Origin: Pegea sp. RAD2-039
Lineage: Eukaryota; Chordata; Thaliacea; Salpida; Salpidae
Assembly (NCBI GenBank): GCA_034620365.1
Contig: JAQGEQ010000080.1
Coordinates: forward strand, 248,001-312,000
Reading direction: 5' to 3'
DNA: 64,000 bases
Each line of letters opens with the position of its first letter. Position 1 is the stretch's first letter. Positions 25,001-34,867 of this stretch are shown piece by piece. Under the pieces are notes generated by a model, which saw only the letters and a program-made list of their open reading frames with translations, did no database searches and had not been told where the DNA came from. The translations under genes and the position numbers were made by a program.

Positions 25001-27743
25001 GTAGTTGATGATGTAGCTGATGATTTAGTTGATAAAGTTGTTGATTATGTAGTTGTTGGTGTAGTTGATTATGTAGTTGATGATGTGGTTGATGATGTAG
25101 TTTATGGCGTAGTTGATGATGTAGTTGACGGTGTAGTTGATGATAAAATTGATGATGTAGTTGATGATGTAATTGATGACGTAGTTGATGAGGTAATTGA
25201 TGATGTAGTTGATGAAATAGTTGATGAAATAGTTGATGAAATAGTTGGTGATGTAGTTGATGATTTAGTTGATGAAATAGTTGATGATGTAGTTGATGAA
25301 GTCGTTAATGATGTAGTTGATGACGTAGTTGATGAAGTAGTTGATTATGTAGTTGATAATGTAGTTGATGAAGTAGTTGATTATGTAGCTGATGATTTAG
25401 TTGATGAAGTAGTTAATGATGTAGTTGATGAAGTCGTTAATGATGTAGTTGATGATGTAGTTGATGACGTAGTTGGTGATGTAGTTGATGATGTAGTTGA
25501 TGATGTAGTTGATGAAGTAGTTGATTATGTAACTGATGATTTAGTTGATGAAGTAGTTAATGATGTAGTTGATGATGTAGTTGATGAAATAGTTGATGAT
25601 GTAGTTGATGAAGTCGTTAATGATGTAGTTGATGATGTGGTTGATGACGTAGTTGATAATGTAGTTGATGATGTAGTTTATGATGTAGTTGATGAAGTAG
25701 TTGATGAAGTAGTTAATGATGTAGTTGATGATGTAGTTGATGACGTAGTTGATGAAGTAGTTGATTATGTAGTTGATGATGTAATTGATGATGTGATTGA
25801 TGATGTAGTTGTTGATGTAGTTGATGATGTAGTTGATGATTTAGTTGATGAAGTAGTTGATGATGTAGTTGGTGATGTAGTTGATGACGTAGTTGATGAA
25901 GTAGTTGATTATGTAGTTGATGATGTAGTTGATGATGTAGTTGATGATGTGATTAATGATGCAGTTGTTGATGTAATTGATGATGTAATTGATGGTGTAG
26001 TTGATGAAATAGTTGATGATTTAGTTGATGAAGTAGTTGATGATGTAGTTGATGATGTAGTTGATGACGTAGTTAATGAAGTAGTTGATCATGTAGTTGA
26101 TGATGTAGTTGATGAAGTAAATGATGTTGTAGATAACGATGCAGTTGATGATGCAGTTGATGATGTAGCTGACGATGTAGTTGATGATGTAGTTGATGAT
26201 GTAGTTGATGATGTAGTTGATGATGTAGTTGATGAAATAGTTGATGAAATAGTTGGTGATGTAGTTGATGATTTAGTTGATGAAATAGTTGATGATGTAG
26301 TTGATGAAGTTGTTAATGATGTAGTTGATGACGTAGTTGATGAAGTAGTTGATTATGTAGCTGATGATTTAGTTGATGAAGTAGTTAATGATGTAGTTGT
26401 TGAAGTCGTTAATGATTTAGTTGATGATGTAGTTGATGACGTAGTTGATGATGTAGTTGATGATGTAGTTGATGAAGTAGTTGATGAAATAGGTGATGAT
26501 GTAGTTGATGAAGTCGTTAATGATGTAGTTGATGATGTGGTTGATGACGTAGTTGATGATGTAGTTGATGATGTAGTTTATGATGTAGAGGATGAAGTAG
26601 TTGATTATGTAGCTGATGATTTAGTTGATGTAGTAGTTAATGATGGAGTTGATGATGTAGTTGATGACGTAGTTGATGAAGTAGTTGATTATGTAGTTGA
26701 TGATGTAGTTGATGATGTAGTTGATGATGTGATTGATGATGTAGTTGTTGATGTAATTGTTGATTTAATTGATGGTGTAGTTGATGATGTAGTTGATGAT
26801 GTAGTTGTTGTTGTAGTTGATTATGTATTTGATGATGTGGTTGATGATGTAGTTGATGGCGTAGTTGATGATGTAGTTGACGGTGTAGTTGATGATAAAA
26901 TTGATGATGTAGTTGATGATGTAATTGATGACGTAGTTGATGAGGTAATTGATGATGTAGTTGATAAAATAGTTGATGAAATAGTTGGTGATGTAGTTGA
27001 TGATTTAGTTGATGACGTAGTTTGTGAAGTAGTTGATTATGTAGTTGATAATATGATTAATGATGTAGTTGATGATGTAGTTGATGACGTAGTTGATGAA
27101 GTAGTTGATTATGTAGTTGAAATTGTGATTAATGATGTAGTGGATGAAGTAAATGATGTTGTAGTTGACGATGTAGTTGATGATGCAGTTGATGATGTAG
27201 CTGACGATGTAGTTGATGATGTAGTTGGTAATGTAGTTGATGATGTAGCTGATGATTTAGTTGATAAAGTAGTTGATTATGTAGTGGATGAAGTAAATGA
27301 TGTTGTAGTTGACGATGTAGTTGATGATGTAGTTGATGATGTAGCTGATGATGTAGCTGATGATTTAGTTGATGAAGTAGTTGATTATGTAGTTGTTGGT
27401 GTAGTTGATTATGTATTTGATGATGTGGTTGATGATGTAGTGGACGGTGTAATTGATGATGTCGTTGATGATGTAATTGATTAGTTTTTTGACGATTTAG
27501 TTAATAAATTAATACTTTGTAGGAGCAACAAAGCCAAAAGATCTAGATCCAAAACTGTTTCTACCTCTTATATACATCTCGTGTCTACCACCTTCATTCA
27601 ACAAGTTTTTTCGTCTTGGTGTACCAGAAATTGAAGAATCGATGATGATGCAGCCAATAAGAACAGCCATGAATCAGAATGATGATAAAAATTGTATTTC
27701 TTCTGACTATAAATGCGGAAGCAAAGTACAAGAAGATGTGTAA
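19005..27743 (+). pseudogene. SLC5 sodium-coupled monocarboxylate-type transporter, copy 1 (nonsense codon)
   Basis: Exons by GT-AG and homology: 19005-19053, 19108-19208, 19259-19447, 19497-19562, 19615-19734, 19791-19945, 19992-20132, 20645-20863, 20912-21024, 21077-21234, 21280-21547, 27523-27743. Total 1800 nt, 600 codons with stop, close to the ~610 residues of SLC5A8. SLC5 landmarks: DYIIFG, IPIGLSISLTFVSA, GGIETVVWTD, CANQSMSQRFLSCRN, the TM8 sodium-site region LSSMSSGLNS, GPLLGLFTLGIFVPWAN and the C-terminal TG..KPKDLDP tail. Copies 2 and 3 have CAA (Gln412); this copy has TAA at 21157-21159, removing the last ~188 residues including the final membrane segments. All splice sites are intact. 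Intron 11 is 5975 bp and filled by a minisatellite. It could still give a truncated or NMD-targeted transcript. Confidence 0.9.
21561..27510 (+). repeat. 12-bp minisatellite in last intron of transporter copy 1 (about 5.9 kb)
   Basis: Near-perfect tandem GATGATGTAGTT with substitutions (GAA, GAC, AAT, TAT, ATT, GCT variants) and length changes only in multiples of three. One plus-strand frame is open from 21629 to 27484 and would spell Asp-Asp-Val-Val repeats. The array starts 13 bp after the exon 11 donor (21548) and ends just before the acceptor TTTGTAG (27522). A 2232-bp higher-order duplication is visible: the marker ATAAAATTG recurs at 22911/25143 and 24663/26895, TTGATCATG at 23853/26085 and GGTGA at 23243/25475. 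A 1212-bp spacing also appears (22641/23853). Confidence 0.95.
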
Positions 27744-28680
27744 TTTGTAGATTGATTTTTGCAAAACATTTTATCACCAAAATAGCTTTTGTTGCTTTGT
27801 TTTGGTTTTGTAATGAATTATAAAAACTAAAAATTGTTTAGTTTATTTTTAGATAGTCCAACAGATTAAACCTTAAACTTCTCGTTATCGACATATAGGC
27901 GTTTAATAAAAAATTGTTGTTGAACTTCTTTGGTGTTATTTCATAAATGTTTATCTTAAACACTTTTGATAAAAAACCTACTTTTTGAAATCTAGCTAAA
28001 CTACTTTTCAACCATGCTTTTATTATAACAGTAAAATTAGATACTCCTTTAACGGAACAATAATATTGAAGCGAACAAATTCAAGATTACATTCAAATTC
28101 AGTTTTCGTTGAGATTAGGGAAAAAATTTCTATAAAAACTAAAATTTTTTAATAAAAAGTAAAAGGCAATTTTGAATTAATTCAGAATTTTTAGATAATA
28201 GTTTCAAAATATACTAAAATCGACTTTAATCATCCTTGTAGGCAGTGTTTCCAAAACATTTTTGAAACTTTTTTTCATAATCCAATTTCGGTACAATTTG
28301 AAACAAATGAAAAGTTCGAAATTTCTCGAACATTAAAAAAAAACAGTGAGAAGTGATGACTTCATTAGTGACACGTACACTGTTTGCAGCTTGTGATGAC
28401 GTCACAACTTATCAAAGCATCTCAGAAATGATTACGTCGTCAACTTGTTACTCAGCTTTGATTATTAAATCACAATATTGAAGTCTTTACTCTACTACTG
28501 ATGACGTCATTGCATTTCTCGAGTAGTACTCCGGAGAAGTGCATGACGTAATTGACAACTTGGTGAGAAGACTGAAGACGCGATTTCGTTTCTGCACCTC
28601 CTCCAGCCACCATTGAGGTCATAGTAGTTGTGTATGACCAATTAATTCGCGACGTTACAAGTGGTGAAGTACGGGGTATA
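27744..28680. other. 3' flank of transporter copy 1
   Basis: Includes the presumed 3' UTR and an AATAAA at 27905-27910, about 160 bp after the stop, as candidate poly(A) signal. Beyond that is AT-rich DNA, then a less AT-rich stretch (about 28350-28680) with CRE-like sites. No gene seen. Confidence 0.55.
28397..28550. promoter_or_regulatory. Cluster of CRE-like (TGACGTCA) sites
   Basis: Perfect palindromes TGACGTCA lie at 28397-28404 and 28502-28509, with half-sites ATTACGTCGTCA near 28431 and TGACGTA at 28544-28550. CREB/ATF-type bZIP factors bind this octamer. The cluster is kept in unit 2 (40516-40523, with the second site changed to TGACATCA) and absent from unit 3, whose tail lost about 0.6 kb. 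It lies between the 3' ends of the transporter and HP, so its target is unclear. Confidence 0.35.
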
Positions 28681-29850
28681 CCTCATTCATCAACTTAGAT
28701 ATTGAGAGCCAAATCTTTCATGGATGCTTTTGACAAATTTTTTCTGTTATAGATTATTTCATCCAAACAGTTTGGAATTCATCAAAACGTTGTGTTAAAG
28801 ATTGATCTTCTTGGTGGTACTCTTCTAAGGTGTCTTCTTAGGTGTCGTCATCTAACAGGTTTTAATTTAAAGCAGTCTTAAGGTTTATCTTCAAATGATC
28901 TTTGAAATTAATAAAATTATATTAGTAAGTTCTGATAAACTTTTAATTCTCCAAATAGTGAGGAAATGAACATAACCTTAATTAAACTAGATAAATGACA
29001 TCATTCTACTCTGTTAGAAACTACTTATCCCTTACAGCGGCTGGTGCCCTATTATACTGTTTACTGACTACCATTCAGGGTTCAAGATTAATACAAAGGT
29101 ATTGTGATGTAAATCTAAACTAATCATCTAGTATATAAGTTTCTTGCCAAGTATTCTATAATAATACAATAAACAATGACGTCAACAGATGGAGCATGAA
29201 CAGAATTATATCTTTTTAGTACAAGCTTTATATTTTGATGAAAATAAATAAATTCATCACTTTCTTCTTTATAGTTACTTACAAAATACTTTATTTATAA
29301 AATAAAGCTCTTTTATTAATCAATGTTTTTTCAAAGATACTTTTTGAAAAGATATCTGTCAATATATTTAAAATATAGTTTGTTTGAGATATGAGACATT
29401 TTTGCTGAAGGAAGTTAATAACCATATTCAACATATTGTAGTGGACAGCATTGTCAACAGAATTACCACTCACTAGATATTTGCCAGGATACAATGACAA
29501 CAAACATCGTTTCAGTTTTCTTTTAAACCCATTGAATTTCTTACTTGTGAGGCGTAATTGAAAATTAATCAGCTAATGAGGAAACACAATAAAGTAATTT
29601 CTTTAATTTTATTCGAAAAAACTTTCATAACTAGCAATAAAATACAAAAATATTCAACATTGACACTCAAAACATAACAAAATGAATATTTACTATGAAT
29701 TATTCATTGTGTGATATAATTATGAATAAACATATTGAGATCACGTACAGAGCAGAAAAGGTTTACAATATCTTTCAATGATGCTACTTTTATAATGATG
29801 AGATGTTTATCAGATATAATAGCAAAAATGAAGCAAAATATTGCATATCT

Positions 29851-30401
29851 TCACAAGACCTTTGGCAAAATCGTTTCAGAAACCCTTATGGTATTAGCAA
29901 ACAAATGTTTAATTGGAGCAATGATATGCTGTATATAATGGAGCTAGCCATAAGGAGTACAAACATGACTTTCTGCAAGCTTCATGAGACAGGTAACAGC
30001 AGATTTAAAATCAAGTACTTCTGTTTTATTTGTAAGTTTTTCTTTATGACAGCAAAGCAAAATCAAATGGCCGTAGTAACTAAATGAATTCTTTTTTTCT
30101 AGTTTAATATCATCATCTTTAAATGATAGCTTCCATTCTTTGATGGCTTGCATCAATTCAGAATTAGTAAACAATTCTTTTACATTTCCCTTAGTAAACA
30201 TGAAACGATTATCTTTTACTAGACCAATCCCGACTTTGATGGCCATAGATATAGTTTCAGCATGAGTTATCATGTCAGCCTTGTCAATTTTTGGGAGCTT
30301 GTTGACTTTTTGTTTTTCAGCAATCATTGGTTCATTACTTTCTTGTATTTCAGAAGATGGTTTGTTTCGTTTTATGTTTAAATCAGAAGACAAATCTGTT
30401 G
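29851..30401 (-). pseudogene. HP remnant, unit 2 (C-terminal domain only)
   Basis: Matches about the last 180 residues of HP and runs out at 30401, where the sequence switches abruptly to the trailer of tRNA-Arg (T-rich, then GAGTACTATAGAGATC as at 14570-14590). The start codon and N-terminal two thirds are gone. A stop replaces the conserved Glu of YGELHYIKH, shared with unit 3, so both descend from the same deleted copy. Confidence 0.85.
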
Positions 30402-31005
30402 TTTCTTTTTTAAAGATATTTATGAGTACTATAGAGATCTATATTTCTAAAACATCTTTAAAGATTCTTTTTGCCGTAAATGTAATCTAAATTGGCAGAT
30501 CATATAAAATAAAAACAATTCTACTATTAATAGTTTAAACTTGATATTAAACTTATTCATTAAAAAAATGCACACAACTTGAATGGATATTATAAAATGG
30601 TTTTATTTGTATGCAAACTATACTTATAATAGTTTTTCATGAAGCAAAACAAATCATTTTTGTCGTTGTGTCTTCATCTGTTGTACTCTGCTCATCATCA
30701 CTTCTTACTTCTATCATATTCTATATATATTTTCATCATCAGAAAAATGTTCTACAAAATTCTTATAGGATTATTATTATTAGTAACCTTATAACTAGCC
30801 TACCACTGATCTTTATCATATTCAAGATTTTCTTCATCTTCAATTGCGCAAGCTATTTAAAAATGTAACCTTCTTCTAAAAAATACTTTGTAGTAAAATG
30901 ATTATAACTACTCTTTTCACAAAACCCTTCTCTTGTTAAAAGAGAAATATTTTGTTTTCAAATCAACATCTAAAAATCACAAAATCATAATTTTATCTTG
31001 AGTAT

Positions 31006-31081
31006 GTCCTTCTGTTTTGTGTAGTAGTCATTACAACTGGCTGAAACACCAAAAGTCCCAGGTTTAAGCCCAGACGGACAC
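31006..31081 (+). repeat. tRNA-like element, copy 4
   Basis: Nearly identical to 15145-15220, in the same position relative to the broken SLC5 paralogue. Confidence 0.45.
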
Positions 31082-31555
31082 AAATTTTGGAAAAGATTTG
31101 TTTCATCTTCAGGTTTACACCAACTTAATTTTTTGTATGAAAAACATAAAAATGTTGCCCAATATGAAAAGTGTTTATATGCAACCATATCTTGATTCAG
31201 GAAAATAGTCTAATAAGTCGAGAGCGGCTACGTGATCTAGGTTACAATTGATATTGATGTTGATAAAAAAGAGTAATCTTACGACTTGTTTAAGAATACA
31301 AGTATTTGTTACCAATTTCACTTGTTAAATTTTCATTTTTGTTTGTAAGTTTCTCAAACGATCTAATATGTTCAATATTACTATTTAATAAAATGAACTC
31401 TTTTTAAAAATTTGGTTTTAATGTCACTTAAAATTTTCACTGAAATTCAATTTATTAAACTCTTAAAAATTCGGGTTAAATTTAAGTATGAGTTAAAACA
31501 ATGATTTTCAACTTTCTGTAATTCTAAAAACAAACTTACAGCTTAAAGCACCCAT

Positions 31556-32532
31556 TTAAGTTGATAATAAAAAGTCATTTAAGAAAATGTTTTTTTGAAT
31601 TAGATATGTTCGAAAAAGGTCGACATGTTCCGATGGTATCTTATATCTATATATATATCCGATAGTATACAAACGAGCATCTTTGATAGATTTACAGTAA
31701 GGCATCTTTGAGAAACTGCTTGATTGATGCAAGAAGTTGTACAAAAAGTAATTGAAGGTGACACAAATGTGAACCATCCAAACTTGTGTTAAGTCAGGGG
31801 TAAAACTATAAACAAATAATTCAACAGATTTACAATTCAGTGTTTACATAAAAATTAAAAAATCATAAAAACTCAAAAAGTTATTCCGTTTCCCTCTCAC
31901 TAAACTAAACCATATTTTATTCCAACCTCTACCATAAGACACAGATACAATCAAAACAACAATTTGATTACTAAAGATAAGAAGTAATGGAAATGCACCA
32001 GTCTAAACCACTGCTTTCATTCCACCCTAGATACTCAAGTAAGATGGCTTCAATCAACTGACTAGTGTTGTGTAGAAAGTACAAACAACTCCAGTAATCA
32101 AGATCGAGAAGTTTAATTCAGGAGGAGTGACAGCGCTAAGAGCAAGGGTAGGTAGATTCATCGTTGTTGACAAATAGAAGAACTAAATTACAAACTATTA
32201 TAACTTACCAGCAATTATCAGATACTTACCAAGTTAGGTAATGCAATCTTTCTAACCAAGTGATTAAGACAAAGTTCCAAAAACTATTCAAAATAAAGCA
32301 CAGATCATGTGATAAGGAAATGACAAAAGCATGTGATTACAATTTACTTGGTAAATAGATATCAACTTCAGACGATGAATTAAACGAGTATAGTAAAGAC
32401 ATGCAATAATCTTTGTGAAGCAAGAACAAAATGAATACCATAAGATAAGCATGACATAAAGATATACTTGTATAGGGTAACCAATGATAGTAATAGCTGA
32501 GATGAAAGTTACAGATATTGAGAGACCTATCA
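31556..32532 (-). pseudogene. SLC5-family transporter paralogue, pseudogene, unit 2
   Basis: Copy of 15680-16668 with the same in-frame stop in the GGMKAVV(W)TG motif and an additional small indel near 31565. The first recognisable exon is at 32348-32532. Confidence 0.85.
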
Positions 32533-34867
32533 CTACGTATCAAAAGAATTATTGTTTAGTAAAGTGTTAAAAAAAATGAGTTCATAAAATTAGAACAAAA
32601 TCATTGATGTGTTTTTGAAATTAAATCGGATTTGATTAGTTCAAAATTACACAAAATTTCTTCAAAGTGATCATTGAGTGATCCTCCATCAAAGAGTAAA
32701 AGATATTTTTATGTAAATAATGATTTATTTAGTATTTATTATTTGTTTGTAATAACTTTATCTATTATCGTAAAATTTCTATCATGTTTTTTTATAGTAC
32801 AACATTTTATGCAAATTTCAGTTTATTTAATTTTCTTTATTTGTTTAAGAACATTGTTTGATTTGGATGAATAATTTTTGTTTTCATTTAGTCTAATGCT
32901 TCTTTTAATAATGAAAAGATCTGTTGCGTATTTTTGTCAATTTTTTATGTTGTGTTGGGACTTAGAAAAAAATTGCTTTGATAAAATCTTCATCAGTTAT
33001 ACTTGTAGCCAACTCTACGAAAGATTAGGAGAGGCAAAAAGATATAAAGAATTACAAAAACCGAATGAAAATTTACACCTATATTCTAAATTTTTAAATC
33101 ACCTCGTTTTATCAATTATACATCAGTTATATTTGAATTTTAATCGTAAAATTATTATAACATTTCTTAGTATAACCAAGTTTATATAAATATTTATGTA
33201 GATGCTTTTATTATGGAAAATGTCATTAAAACAAGCTGCTTTTGTTTTGATATTGCACTACTTACTGGAGACAGTTTATTCCCACCAAAGTAGTTATTTT
33301 ATGTATAAGCATGATATAATCCTATCTGATGCTATTAAGAACATGCAAATAAAATTATTATTTAATTGTAATGTAACTGAATCTAGTAATTTCAAAGTTA
33401 AAATTGCCTAAGTTAGTTTAACTAATCAATTGAAATTACAAAATTATTTTATAGCAATAGAAAAAAAAATGATGACCAATAGAACAGCAAAATCAATTTG
33501 GTTAGATTGCACCTTCCCTATCTTCAACAGTATCAATTGCACAAATGGCAGGTTGATGTTATATGAAAGTATAAATTTATTATATGAAAGTATAAAGTTA
33601 TATGAGAGTTTAGATTAATATTTAACAGGTTTTGAAACATATTGCAAAGTGGCCACTAGCAGCAGCTACCCATAGAAATGCTTTTGCCCATTAATATAGT
33701 TTTTATGATTTACCAACGAGCAAATATTGATTAAGGTTTGCAAATAACCTCTGAAGTATTTAGAACTTTTGAATAAATTAGATAATTTGTATTTAGAGGC
33801 AGTTTAATGTCAAGTGGGTTTGTTTAAGTTCAAAAAACAACTTTTGGAATATTCTGTATTGATGTTTTGAAATAAAAATATGGAAAATATTTTCGAAGCT
33901 TTGAAGAGAAAAACATTTTTCTAAGACATTAAGATTTACCTTTTTTCAATTTTATGTTCTGTTTGTACAAACTTTTCTAAATTTTCAAATTTTTTTTAAA
34001 TTTAAATTTTTTTATACAAAAGTTTATTATTTAAAAAACACCTCAGAATTGTTAATTAAAATTGTTCAACTTTTTTTTCGATATTTTTTAAGATAAATTT
34101 TTATCAAAAAGTATTTTATTTATTTGAAATTTTAATTTTTTAATTTTACATGAGACCTAATTTTATGGTGTCTGCAAATTTGCTGCTTATTCATTTTTTT
34201 CTTATTATCTTATTATATTTATTACATTAATAATTTTATATTTTTCCTGATTAAACTTTTATAACCAATTTAATCTGCCATCAATCCAATTTTTCTTCTA
34301 TTTTTAATTAAAAGGAAAATTGGTCACTTAAAAGTGATTGATGTTAGATTTGAAACTATAATTTATTTGATTTATTTCAAATCCTTTTTCATCATCGTCT
34401 ATATAAAAACAGTTTTCTGCATTAAGATTTTATTTTTAGTTTCCAATTAGATTATAAATTAAAAGCTGAAGTTTTTCTATAAGTTTAGAGATTGATTTAA
34501 TGAGTTTATCAAGATTCAGCAATCTATCATTAGACTTGTAATACCTTTAAATACATCTGTAGGTGGAAAGATAAAAAAAAACATATAATGTCATAAGATC
34601 TTAGAATAAAACAGGGAGTATTCTGAAGAAATTTAAACGTTTTGTATTCTAATCAATTTTGAGATTTGATTTATTTTTTTGTTTTTTTCTATAATCTGAC
34701 TTAATCTTCTAAAGCATTTTCAACTGCAAAATTTTCAACTGTTTAATTTCATTTTTGAACTTCATAAGACACCTAATTAAACTTTCATTTGAAAATTTTT
34801 CTACAAAAAGGCAAGAAAATAGATTTGAACTTTTGATTTTTATTCATTTTAATCAACAAACGAATCC
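32533..34867 (+). other. Region upstream of transporter copy 2
   Basis: Counterpart of 16669-19004. The plus-strand frame 32878-33189 (103 codons, with CSQLYERLGEAKRYKELQKP) is open here and partly in unit 3 (45061-45303), but is interrupted in unit 1. No family is recognised, and it may be a fossil exon. Another 69-codon frame at 33202-33411 is conserved in all three units. Confidence 0.4.

Larger units (their letters stand above)
9391..28680 (+). repeat. Tandem unit 1 (about 19.3 kb)
   Basis: The unit starts at the shared motif CCTCATTCATCAACTTAG and contains HP copy A (-), tRNA-Arg, a tRNA-like element, the broken SLC5 paralogue (-) and transporter copy 1 with its large intronic array. 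It is longer than units 2 and 3 for two reasons: its array is about 3.7 kb longer, and it keeps the HP 5' half, the tRNA and a ~0.85-kb segment (about 10090-10940) that later units lack. Confidence 0.85.

Noticed and set aside
21629-27484. Giant Val-Asp repeat protein of 1951 residues (and 668/737-residue versions at 37743-39749 and 49640-51853)
   Set aside because: No ATG-led start (first codons are GTG), position inside a canonical GT-AG intron of the transporter, 12-bp satellite structure, and stops at array edges. The transporter's conserved last exon follows each array.
21561-27510. CRISPR array
   Set aside because: The repeat is contiguous with no unique spacers, and the context is eukaryotic.
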